From JAIXWP01 sp046309775 (lineage in GTDB: Bacteria > Bacteroidota > Bacteroidia > Flavobacteriales_D > Sanyastnellaceae), in NCBI GenBank assembly GCA_046309775.1, contig JBKCOM010000039.1:1-64000 (forward strand): a stretch of 64,000 nucleotides of DNA. Reading direction: 5' to 3'. The notes beneath the pieces are model-generated. The model made no database searches and had not been told where the DNA came from. It worked only from the letters and a program-made list of their open reading frames with translations. The position numbers were made by a program, and so were the translations under genes. Of this stretch, positions 16,485 to 24,318 are shown one piece after another. How positions within the stretch are numbered: the stretch's first letter is position 1; each line of letters starts with the position of its first letter.

Positions 16485-17144
16485 ATGCAAATAACTTCAT
16501 TCTATGTCTTTTATATCTCTCCAAAATATCAATACAGCGCACTCGTCAAGATGTCCTATGCGGCGGCGTTGTTTAGGAGGGCGGAGGGCTGTTCTTTTGC
16601 GAAAATAATGGGCAGCGGTAGCGGTGACTTCGGTCTCAGTCGCACGCCCAACTTCAAGGTCTACGCTGCCATACTGGTGTGGGAAAGTGAACAGGCAATG
16701 CATCATTTCGAAAACACGAATCGTACGTTTTTGAAGTATCAAAAAATTTCAGATAGCATCAAAAAATTTTACGGACAAGCTTATCAAGCTCACGGCAAAT
16801 GGGGCGGTATAGAGCCTTTCAAAGTCCAAAGAGATGCAGCTACTGAAGATTCAAAAATCATCGTCCTGACGCGCGCCAAAATCCGTCTGAGCCAGATGCG
16901 CAACTTTTGGCGCTCGGTGCCCCACACAAGTGCCGCCCTGAACGACGTGAAGGGCAAACTATTCAGCATCGGCGTGGGCGAATTGCCTCTCTTATTCCAA
17001 GCTACCATCAGCATCTGGGAATCACAAGCCCACATGCGCGAATACGCCTACAAAAATCCCCATCACCTCGATGCGATCAAAAAGACAAAAGAACTCAACT
17101 GGTACTCGGAGGAGCTGTTTGCGAGATTCAGGGTAATAGGATAA
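16485..17144 (+). CDS. CrtA-like (spheroidene monooxygenase family) protein
   Basis: Start chosen at the ATG at 16485 (MQITSFYVFYISPKYQYSAL), because the open frame upstream of it is C-rich repeat-flanking DNA. The protein follows the spheroidene monooxygenase family: GCSFAKIMGSGSGDFG, LTRAKIRLSQMRNFWRSVP, LFSIGVGELPLLFQATISIW and a C-terminal WYSEELFARFR. CrtA adds oxygen to acyclic carotenoids in purple bacteria. Bacteroidota homologues lie outside carotenoid clusters and none is present here, so the substrate is uncertain. The final VIG and stop come from the 8-bp repeat. Confidence 0.8.
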   Translation: MQITSFYVFYISPKYQYSALVKMSYAAALFRRAEGCSFAKIMGSGSGDFGLSRTPNFKVYAAILVWESEQAMHHFENTNRTFLKYQKISDSIKKFYGQAYQAHGKWGGIEPFKVQRDAATEDSKIIVLTRAKIRLSQMRNFWRSVPHTSAALNDVKGKLFSIGVGELPLLFQATISIWESQAHMREYAYKNPHHLDAIKKTKELNWYSEELFARFRVIG

Positions 17145-17235
17145 TAGGGTAATAAGATAATAAGATAATATGCTAGTATGATAGTATGCTAGTAAGAGAG
17201 TAGGCTAGTATGATAGTATGCTAGTATGCTAGTGT
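17131..17235 (+). repeat. Cluster of the 8-bp repeat (DGVBARTA)
   Basis: Thirteen units from GGGTAATA to TGCTAGTG. The first two supply the last codons and the stop of the CrtA-like gene. Confidence 0.85.
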
Positions 17236-17295
17236 CCCTTCGTCGCTCGTCGCTTCTCTTGACCCACATCAATGATTTCGCAGCACTAGCGTCTT

Positions 17296-17303
17296 TACCT
17301 TTG
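17296..17303 (+). promoter_or_regulatory. -7 promoter element of the pirin gene
   Basis: TACCTTTG fits TAnnTTTG and ends only 4 bp before the ATG at 17308, so the transcript may be leaderless or nearly so. Confidence 0.45.
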
Positions 17304-17307
17304 TGGC

Positions 17308-18186
17308 ATGAAAACAAAATCAATTCAACAGATTCTTCCTCCGCCGGCGCCGCATATGGTGGGGGATGGGTTTAGGGTGCACAATTTTTTTCCTTCGGGA
17401 TATAACATGGCGCAGGATCGTATGAGTCCGTTTTTTTTGATGGATTATAATAGTAAAATTGAGTTTTCTCCACGCGAGAATCCACGCGGCGTGGGCGTGC
17501 ATCCGCACCGTGGGTTCGAGACGGTGACAATCGCTTTCCACGGCAAGGTAGCCCACCACGATAGCGCTGGCAATAGCGGCGTGATCAGCGAGGGCGGCGT
17601 GCAATGGATGACTGCGGGTTCGGGCGTTCTGCACAAAGAATATCATGAAAAAGAATACAGCAGCAACGGCGGTCCTTTTCAAATGGTGCAGTTGTGGGTA
17701 AACCTTCCAGCGAAATTCAAAATGACGCCACCAAAATACCAAGGTCTCAATGCCGACCAAATGGGCAAATGGCAAAGTGATGATGGTAATGTAAAGGTGG
17801 ATGTGATTGCAGGCAACTTCAAAGGCACTGCGGGCGCAGCTTCTACATTTTCTCCAATTGAAATGTGCGTTATTCGTTTGAAGGCAGGTGCTTCATTAGA
17901 ATTCGATCTTCCCGCGGATTTCAATACTGGAATCCTCACCTTAGAGGGCAGCGTGCGCTATCACGATGAGTACGAGGCCAACACAGACGAATTCGCTTTG
18001 TTTCTCAACGATGGTGAAACGGTGCGTGTCGCTGCAACAGAAGATGCCACGCTATTCCTCATCAGCGGCGCGCCGCTCAACGAACCAATCGCCGCGCACG
18101 GTCCTTTTTTGATGAATACGTATGAAGAAATTCATCAAGCAATCCTCGACTTCGGTCAAGGGAAATTCGGTACGCTCGAGGATTAA
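17308..18186 (+). CDS. Pirin family protein
   Basis: A 292-residue bicupin. The N-terminal cupin carries the pirin signature HPHRGFETVT (about residues 65-75) and VQWMTAGSGVLHKEYH (about 99-114), which supply the metal-binding His and Glu residues. The C-terminal pirin_C domain follows (FDLPADFNTGILTLEGSV; DATLFLISGAPLNEPIAAHG). Pirins bind one Fe and show quercetinase activity in some bacteria; the physiological role is often unknown. Its 3' end overlaps the convergent transporter gene by 4 bp. Confidence 0.93.
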   Translation: MKTKSIQQILPPPAPHMVGDGFRVHNFFPSGYNMAQDRMSPFFLMDYNSKIEFSPRENPRGVGVHPHRGFETVTIAFHGKVAHHDSAGNSGVISEGGVQWMTAGSGVLHKEYHEKEYSSNGGPFQMVQLWVNLPAKFKMTPPKYQGLNADQMGKWQSDDGNVKVDVIAGNFKGTAGAASTFSPIEMCVIRLKAGASLEFDLPADFNTGILTLEGSVRYHDEYEANTDEFALFLNDGETVRVAATEDATLFLISGAPLNEPIAAHGPFLMNTYEEIHQAILDFGQGKFGTLED

Positions 18187-18908
18187 GCGTCTAAGATATT
18201 TGTTGGCTTGATTCTAGGTTTTAAATATTCACGCACTGCGTAATGCCCTAGATAGATAAGCGGCGTAAGCGATATCGCAATAATGAGTTTCAAGATATAA
18301 TTGGTCGGTGCTATGGTCATATAGTCCGACCAATTCATTTTTCCAGGTAATACAAAGCCTATGTACAAGACGATATAACTGTCCACCAATTGCGACACCA
18401 CGGTACTTCCCGTGCTGCGCAACCAGATCATGCGGTTGCCGGTTTTATTTTTTATCCATTGAAATAAGGTGGCGTCCATCAATTGTGAAAACAAGAAGGC
18501 TGCAATGCTACCCACTATAATCCATGGCGCTTGTCCAAAGACTTTGTTGAATTCCGCATCGGTTGTGAGATCCGCTCCTGGTATTTGTTTGGCGGGAATA
18601 TTCAATGCGAACAAGACAATAATAAAGCAATACGCAATCAATATCGAGGTAATCCACGATAAGCGCTGTACGGCTTTTTTACCATAAAACTCATTCAACA
18701 AATCGGTGAGCAAAAACACAATCGGCCACGGAAGGATTCCGATGATGGTCACGAAGGGTCCGAATTCCTTTCCAAAAAGTTTAAATGAAAAAGGTATCTC
18801 TACAAGTTTGTTGGAGATGAGCTCTGCCGTAACGGCATTGGTGATAAAAAGGCCGGCCAGAAAGACAAAAAGCCAAAGGTGCCTGCCACTGCTTTGTATG
18901 GAATTCAT
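18183..18908 (-). CDS. yhhQ: Queuosine precursor transporter (YhhQ family)
   Basis: A 241-residue inner-membrane protein with about six hydrophobic segments. Family markers include FITNAVTAELISNKL, ILPWPIVFLLTDLLNEFYGKK and the C-terminal WLRSTGSTVVSQLVDSYIVL. YhhQ/QPTR proteins import the queuosine precursors preQ0 or preQ1 for tRNA modification. The start codon overlaps the stop of the upstream M1 peptidase gene (ATGA type), so the two are co-transcribed, although no functional link is obvious. Confidence 0.9.
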   Translation of the reverse strand: MNSIQSSGRHLWLFVFLAGLFITNAVTAELISNKLVEIPFSFKLFGKEFGPFVTIIGILPWPIVFLLTDLLNEFYGKKAVQRLSWITSILIAYCFIIVLFALNIPAKQIPGADLTTDAEFNKVFGQAPWIIVGSIAAFLFSQLMDATLFQWIKNKTGNRMIWLRSTGSTVVSQLVDSYIVLYIGFVLPGKMNWSDYMTIAPTNYILKLIIAISLTPLIYLGHYAVREYLKPRIKPTNILDA

Positions 18909-21328
18909 CGGGTATGTTTGCTGACGTGAAAGGTTTTTACAATGTCGTTAAAACTATAAACCACCAAATATGTTCCCGTTGCCCAAGCATTCATATCGAG
19001 ATTGGTATGTCGTTGTTGCACGTGAATGGCGTCGATTTGTTTTCCGAGCACGTCGTAGATGGTAAAAATGCCTTGGGTATTTTCTGAGATCATATGCAAA
19101 TGCGCATCGGGACTGGTATACACAGAAACCGACTGAACGTTCGGTACAATTTCTTCTGTATTGATAATACCTGTTTGTACTCCCCAACAATAGTAGCCCG
19201 GAAGTACATCAAAAATCTGAACACGTCCATTCCAATTGGTAGCACTGCCCAACGTTTCGATGAGGAAACTATCCCATAACACCCATTCATCATTTTCAAA
19301 GGATCGGTAGAAAATTTTAAGGTCATTTTCAGTAAAGGAGGTGGTACTTAAGTATTCAAAGAAGAGCGGGTCGTAATACGTTGACGAGGTTTCGTTTCCG
19401 AAAAATCGAAGGGTGAGGTTCATTTCAGGGCTTGCATAAAACTGTCCGCACTGCACCGACCAACAGCGATCATTAGAAAGGACGATGTCAGTAAGTGGAA
19501 TGGCATTGGGCACAGCAGCCGGTGCCCAGTGGTTCTCAATGCGTACCACCAAACTGTCGAAGTTCATTTCATTTACTGTGAGCGTAGCCTCCGCATAATT
19601 GAAACTATGAATGCCTGTGTTATAGATGGTACGTTGTTCAGGCAATACTGCATTGAGGATAGCATTTTCAACGTTTATTGTCACAATACGTGAAAAATCT
19701 TCTGTGTAGTTTGGGACAAAGGTGGAATAATAATCCCCAATTTCCACAAAGGACTCTTCAGCAATTACGTCTCCAAAAGAATAATCTTCCACCCGGATTT
19801 GTAAATCAAAACCGTCATAAGAAATAGCGTTGTAATGGTTGTATTGCTTGACTTCTATTTGAGTTCCCAGATCGAAGAAGGGGACTCGGTCAAGGCGAAA
19901 ATTGGGATAACCCGGCGAATACACCCATTGTTCAAAAATGACATCCATATCACGCGTGGTGTAGTTTTGGAAAAAATTCTTCATGTCTTCAGACGACACT
20001 GGCTGAAAGGAATACGCTGCCAAGAAATCTCGCGAGGCATTAAAGAATGCTTCATCGCCCATGATGCTTCGAATATTGTGAAGGATAGAAGCTCCTTTGT
20101 TGTACACATGGGCTCCATACACGAGTTCATGTGGTACGCCGCTTATAGGATAACGCCCACCATCGCTCACGTGCGCCGATGTGAGCACCGATTTATGATT
20201 AGCCATCACATAGTCGATGTAGGCTTGTCGGCCATATTGTTGTTCGACATAGAGAGCTTCGCAATAGCTGGCCCAGCCTTCGTTCAGCCACATATCTTCT
20301 GCGGTGCTGCACGTCACGAGGTCGCCCCACCAGTGGTGCGATAGTTCGTGCGCCATAAGGGTTTCATAGTTGAGCGTCCCGTCGATGGCAAAGAGGGGAT
20401 AGGCAATGTTGGTGGCATGTTCCATCGCACCACCATTGAAAAGCACCGCCACAAAGCCCACGCGTGGCCATTTGTAAGGCCCAAATAGTTCTTCCCCTTG
20501 CTGAATCCAGGGTAAAAGTGTGGTCATGCTATTTTTAAATGCCGTTGTATCCGCTGGTCGTGCAGTGAGATAGACAGGAATACTATTTCCCTCAGCGGTC
20601 TCGTATTCCCATTCTACATGTGTGTAGTTACTTACGGCCACACTCACGAGGTAGGAGGGAATGGGTTCTTGCAAAAACCAAGTGGTGCGCAATGAATCTT
20701 GTCCTACCGTTTCGACACTCGTGCGAAGCCCGCCACAGTAGGCAGTGCGACCATTGTTGGTGAGCACGGACACTTCGTGCGAGGCGCGTTCTACAAAGCT
20801 GTCAAAACAAGGATACCACGCGCGCCCGAAGTTGTGGGGATCGGCATTGAAGCCCACTCCGAGGTTGTAAACGTATCCCGAAACATTGTATAGGCCTCCA
20901 AAGCTATTGTCAACGGGAGGATTTCCATGGTATCCTATTTCTACCGCAAAGGCTTCGGTGGGCATTCCTTCTGTACCAAAGAAAATATGCACGTGATGCC
21001 CCTGTTGCTGCCACGTGCGTGCTATTCCATTTACCTTCACACTATCCACAGATAGAGTAGGAGCGAGGTCAAACAAGATGCGATCGCTATTGGGAAGGAG
21101 AGGTTCTACCGTATGGGTGCAATGTCCACGCAAATTGTTCTGCGGCATCTGTGTGACGTCCAAACTGATGGCAGTGAGCACCACATCAAAGGAATCCGAG
21201 CGAGCATTGGTGGGATCGTCATATTGATTCATCATCCGCAAATTGCCCACATGCCGGTGCCCACAATGAGTTTGTGCAAAGGCGATAGTGCGTGATAAGC
21301 ATAGGAACACTAAAAGAAGCAGGCGCAT
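18905..21328 (-). CDS. Secreted M1-family metallopeptidase with C-terminal sorting-like domain
   Basis: An 807-residue exported aminopeptidase-like protein. A signal peptide (MRLLLLVFLCLSRTIAFAQ) is followed by an N-terminal beta domain and the gluzincin catalytic domain: GGAMEH (substrate-binding loop), then HELSHHWWG (zinc ligands, near residue 328) and WLNEGWASYCEALY with the third ligand Glu. The last 80 residues (SVYTSPDAHLHMISE, FTIYDVLGKQI, NAWATGTYLVVYSF) look like a diverged type A T9SS sorting domain, so it is probably secreted or surface-bound. It probably degrades extracellular peptides. It is followed by the yhhQ gene with a 4-bp overlap. Confidence 0.9.
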   Translation of the reverse strand: MRLLLLVFLCLSRTIAFAQTHCGHRHVGNLRMMNQYDDPTNARSDSFDVVLTAISLDVTQMPQNNLRGHCTHTVEPLLPNSDRILFDLAPTLSVDSVKVNGIARTWQQQGHHVHIFFGTEGMPTEAFAVEIGYHGNPPVDNSFGGLYNVSGYVYNLGVGFNADPHNFGRAWYPCFDSFVERASHEVSVLTNNGRTAYCGGLRTSVETVGQDSLRTTWFLQEPIPSYLVSVAVSNYTHVEWEYETAEGNSIPVYLTARPADTTAFKNSMTTLLPWIQQGEELFGPYKWPRVGFVAVLFNGGAMEHATNIAYPLFAIDGTLNYETLMAHELSHHWWGDLVTCSTAEDMWLNEGWASYCEALYVEQQYGRQAYIDYVMANHKSVLTSAHVSDGGRYPISGVPHELVYGAHVYNKGASILHNIRSIMGDEAFFNASRDFLAAYSFQPVSSEDMKNFFQNYTTRDMDVIFEQWVYSPGYPNFRLDRVPFFDLGTQIEVKQYNHYNAISYDGFDLQIRVEDYSFGDVIAEESFVEIGDYYSTFVPNYTEDFSRIVTINVENAILNAVLPEQRTIYNTGIHSFNYAEATLTVNEMNFDSLVVRIENHWAPAAVPNAIPLTDIVLSNDRCWSVQCGQFYASPEMNLTLRFFGNETSSTYYDPLFFEYLSTTSFTENDLKIFYRSFENDEWVLWDSFLIETLGSATNWNGRVQIFDVLPGYYCWGVQTGIINTEEIVPNVQSVSVYTSPDAHLHMISENTQGIFTIYDVLGKQIDAIHVQQRHTNLDMNAWATGTYLVVYSFNDIVKTFHVSKHTR

Positions 21329-21410
21329 AGGCGTGGACGGTTAAGTTTTGACCAAAGTAACCAAAAAGAAAATTAACCTTGTAGGGTTTTAGAAATCCTA
21401 TTAGTATTCT

Positions 21411-21418
21411 TATCTTTG
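21411..21418 (+). promoter_or_regulatory. -7 promoter element before the 496-residue gene
   Basis: TATCTTTG fits TAnnTTTG, 17 bp before the ATG at 21436. A GTTTTAG stretch about 20 bp upstream could be a weak -33 region. Confidence 0.45.
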
Positions 21419-21435
21419 GATTCCTACAATAAGCC

Positions 21436-22926
21436 ATGAAACCAAGCAACGAACTTTTTGATTTGATAAAGTCGCTCACTAAGAGTGAGAAGCGTTTTTT
21501 CAAGTTGCAAAGCGCTCTCCAAAGCGGTGACAAAAACTACGTCCGCCTTTTCGATTGCATCGATAAGATGGATGAATACGATGAAGAGGCCATCAAGAAA
21601 GTCTTTGAAGGCGAGCGCTTCATCAAGCATCTGCCCAGTGAAAAAAATCATTTGTATAAATTGATTTTAAAAGCGCTGCGCAGCTACTACAGCGACACCA
21701 GCATCTCGAGCATTCTCAAGCAAGAGATTAAAAACATTGAAATATTATTCAATAAAGCGCTCTTTGACGAGTGTCGCAAATTCCTTGCGCGCGCCAAAAA
21801 GATGGCCATCAAATACGAGAAGTTTTACTACCATTTTGAATTGATCAATTGGGAGAAAACCTTGCTGGAAGAGGCATTTGAAGATGGTGAGTTCAGCCTC
21901 GATATCGATGCATTGATTGAGGAGGAAAAAAATGTGATTGACAAACTTCGCAATCTCGCAGAGTATCATGTGCTTTATTCTAAAATCAATTATGTCTTCC
22001 GCAGCGGCGGCTACGTGCGCACTGAAGAGAACAGAGCCATCGTCGATGAAATCGTGAATCACCCGCTCATCAAGGGAAAGAACACTGCATTATCGAAGCG
22101 TGCAGCCACCATTTGTTATTACACCCAAGGTTTTTGCAACATGGCCAATGGCGATTATGCAACAGCTTTGGAGAAATTTACTCGTGTAAAAACAATTCTC
22201 GATGAAGCTGATCACTTGCGTTCAGACCTTTCGAAACGCTACATACGCACGCTTTCCAATATGATTACGTGTTTGCTGGATCAAAAACAATTTGATGCAG
22301 CAAATGAACTGGTCTCTACCATGCGCTCTTTCGAAGAGAAAGATGGATTCCAACACATCGATGTGCAGGTGAGTATCTTCAAAAACGCTGGTCTCGCTGA
22401 GTTGGAGCTCTATCATCACTTACATGATTTTGAGAAAGGAGTGCAAGCGGCAGAAGAAATCATGAGGCACTTGAGCGACTTCCAGGGCAAGTTGCACAAA
22501 GAACAAGAGCTCATGTTCTTTTATCAATTTGCCTATATATACTTTGGTGCAGGGCAATACAACAAGGCACTTTCATGGATCAACAAAGTGCTCAACGATA
22601 ACGAGAATAATTTGCGTCAAGACTTATACAGTTACGCGCGTCTTTTCAATCTCGCCATCCACTTTGAATTGGGCAATTATGACTTGTTGGAATACACCAT
22701 CAAGTCCACCAGCCGCTACTTGCAGAAGCGCGAACGCGATTTCCCAATGGAGAAGGTAATCATTGAATACTTCAAAAAAATAATCCGCAATCAATCCGAA
22801 GCCGAGCGCAAAAAACAATTCGCCGCATTCCACAAGGAACTCAAAGTATTGAAATCAGAACCGGAAAACGAGATTGTATTCAAGTACTTCGATTTCGAAG
22901 CGTGGGCGAGCGGGAAGGTAGGGTAA
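21436..22926 (+). CDS. Helical-repeat (TPR-like) protein of unknown function
   Basis: A 496-residue cytoplasmic protein made almost entirely of amphipathic helices. The opening MKPSNELFDLIKSLTKSEKR, with FKLQSAL shortly after, is a block I associate with a Bacteroidota-specific hypothetical family. Tandem helix pairs such as ALEKFTRVKTILDEADHLRS and QYNKALSWINKVLNDNE fit TPR-like repeats, implying protein binding. No catalytic motif is visible. The final GKVG and stop lie where the 8-bp repeat begins. Confidence 0.8.
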   Translation: MKPSNELFDLIKSLTKSEKRFFKLQSALQSGDKNYVRLFDCIDKMDEYDEEAIKKVFEGERFIKHLPSEKNHLYKLILKALRSYYSDTSISSILKQEIKNIEILFNKALFDECRKFLARAKKMAIKYEKFYYHFELINWEKTLLEEAFEDGEFSLDIDALIEEEKNVIDKLRNLAEYHVLYSKINYVFRSGGYVRTEENRAIVDEIVNHPLIKGKNTALSKRAATICYYTQGFCNMANGDYATALEKFTRVKTILDEADHLRSDLSKRYIRTLSNMITCLLDQKQFDAANELVSTMRSFEEKDGFQHIDVQVSIFKNAGLAELELYHHLHDFEKGVQAAEEIMRHLSDFQGKLHKEQELMFFYQFAYIYFGAGQYNKALSWINKVLNDNENNLRQDLYSYARLFNLAIHFELGNYDLLEYTIKSTSRYLQKRERDFPMEKVIIEYFKKIIRNQSEAERKKQFAAFHKELKVLKSEPENEIVFKYFDFEAWASGKVG

Positions 22927-23014
22927 TAAGATAATAGGGTAATAGGGTAATAGGATAATAGGGTAATAGGATTATAGGGTAATAGGATAATAGGGTAATA
23001 AGATAGTAAGATAA
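22921..23014 (+). repeat. Cluster of the 8-bp repeat (mostly GGGTAATA / GGATAATA)
   Basis: About twelve units, starting in the stop codon of the 496-residue gene. The unit spectrum differs from the other clusters, being nearly all GG(G/A)TAATA, which suggests independent homogenisation. Confidence 0.85.
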
Positions 23015-23028
23015 TGCAATGGGGGTTC

Positions 23029-23092
23029 TGAAATTTCAAAGTTGAAAGAGTGAAATTTCAAAGTTGAAGGGGTGAAATTTCAAAGTTATTAG
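23029..23092 (+). repeat. Three 22-bp direct repeats in the promoter of the AAA ATPase gene
   Basis: TGAAATTTCAAAGTTGAAAG-type units start at 23029, 23051 and 23073; the third is truncated. Each full unit holds a small palindrome, TTTCAA-AG-TTGAA(A). They lie directly before a TATATTTG -7 box, so they are likely binding sites for a regulator. Confidence 0.75.
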
Positions 23093-23100
23093 TATATTTG
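23093..23100 (+). promoter_or_regulatory. -7 promoter element of the AAA/DUF4143 gene
   Basis: TATATTTG immediately follows the third 22-bp repeat and lies 19 bp before the ATG at 23120. Confidence 0.5.
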
Positions 23101-23119
23101 TATTATTAACAATCATAAA

Positions 23120-24274
23120 ATGAGTGTTTTAAGAAGAATATATACTTCAATTGAAGAATGTCGCTCCAGATATCCGATTATCGCCTTGACGGGACCACGT
23201 CAGTCGGGAAAAACAACATTTCTCAAAAATCAATACCCAGATTATACTTATGTAAGTTTGGAAAATCCTGATGTCCGAAACTTCGCCTTGGAAGATCCCA
23301 ATGGATTTCTAAAACAATATGATCGCTGGGTTATATTGGATGAAGTACAGCGCGCTCCAGAGCTATTTTCATACTTGCAGACGAAAGTGGATGAGGATCA
23401 ATTGATGGGGCAGTATATTCTTTCAGGATCTCAAAATTTTCAACTCATTCAACGTATTACCCAGAGCTTAGCCGGGCGTGTAGCGCTTTTTAAATTGTTG
23501 CCTTTCGATATTTCGGAGCTTCAATTAGGAAGTTATTTGAGTGAAGACTATGCTGATGTTGTAGTCAAGGGTAGCTATCCAGGACTCTATGATCGTGATA
23601 TTCCTTCTAAAGTTTTTTATTCAAATTACATTCAAACTTACATCGAACGCGACCTGACGGAACTTGTGAATATCAAAGACCTTTCTTTGTTTAGAAAGTT
23701 CATTGCTCTTTGTGCTGGTCGTGTTGGCCAGTTGCTCAACTTGAATAGTCTTGCTTTAGAATGTGGAATCTCACAACCTACGGCAAAATCCTGGCTTTCG
23801 GTTTTAGAGACAAGCTACGTCGTTCACTTGATACAGCCTTTTCATCAAAATTTTAATAAGAGAATTACAAAAAGTCCCAAGCTTTACTTTTATGATACTG
23901 GTCTTGTTTCTTTTTTACTAAAAATTGAAAATGCCGCTTCTTTAAAAACAAGCTCCTATAAAGGAAATCTTTTTGAAAATTTTATCATCAATGAGTTAGT
24001 AAAATCGAATTTTCATGGAAATAGGATGCGCGAATTCTATTTTTGGAGAGATCATTCTGGACATGAAATAGATGTTCTGTGGCAATCGCATCAAGGGCTT
24101 GAACTGATGGAGATAAAGGCCACGGAAACTATAAAATCTGATATGTTTAAAGGCATGGATTATTTACAAAGTATCAGCAGCACTCCAATCTCTAGCAAAA
24201 CACTCGTTCATTCAGGGACTTTCAATCAATCTCGCTCGAACGGAGAGGTGCTCAGTTGGCGAAGTATCGCATAA
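23120..24274 (+). CDS. AAA_14 / DUF4143 family ATPase
   Basis: A 384-residue protein of the widespread archaeal-type STAND-like ATPase group. GPRQSGKTT gives Walker A (K31) and WVILDEVQRAP gives Walker B (D74-E75), with SGSQN as sensor. The C-terminal DUF4143 domain contains the conserved FFDTGL-like YFYDTGLVSFLL, then KGNLFENFIINELVK. A nuclease-like EIDVLW...LELMEIKAT segment resembles a PD-(D/E)XK core (D, E-x-K). The biological role of the family is not settled. The gene has its own promoter with operator-like repeats and ends at a strong terminator. Confidence 0.92.
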   Translation: MSVLRRIYTSIEECRSRYPIIALTGPRQSGKTTFLKNQYPDYTYVSLENPDVRNFALEDPNGFLKQYDRWVILDEVQRAPELFSYLQTKVDEDQLMGQYILSGSQNFQLIQRITQSLAGRVALFKLLPFDISELQLGSYLSEDYADVVVKGSYPGLYDRDIPSKVFYSNYIQTYIERDLTELVNIKDLSLFRKFIALCAGRVGQLLNLNSLALECGISQPTAKSWLSVLETSYVVHLIQPFHQNFNKRITKSPKLYFYDTGLVSFLLKIENAASLKTSSYKGNLFENFIINELVKSNFHGNRMREFYFWRDHSGHEIDVLWQSHQGLELMEIKATETIKSDMFKGMDYLQSISSTPISSKTLVHSGTFNQSRSNGEVLSWRSIA

Positions 24275-24303
24275 AAAAACCGCCCTTTCGAGGCGGTTTT
24301 TGT
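24275..24303. terminator. Bidirectional Rho-independent terminator
   Basis: Stem ACCGCC (24279-24284) / GGCGGT (24292-24297) flanked by A- and T-tracts, between convergent genes. It can serve both the AAA gene and the minus-strand zinc-ribbon-like gene. Confidence 0.85.
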
Positions 24304-24318
24304 ATTCATCGCGAGCGA

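Noticed and set aside
16258..16542. Minus-strand open frame with LLSYWPTS repeats
   Set aside because: It is the reverse translation of the 8-bp repeat array; there is no start context or conserved domain, and similar frames arise at every cluster.
20401..20470. GAMEH instead of the classical GAMEN in the M1 peptidase
   Set aside because: GxMEH variants are common in Bacteroidota M1 peptidases, so this is not a sign of inactivation.
22791..23039. Minus-strand open frame with repeated SYYPITLL
   Set aside because: Same explanation: a by-product of the 8-bp repeat at 22921-23014.
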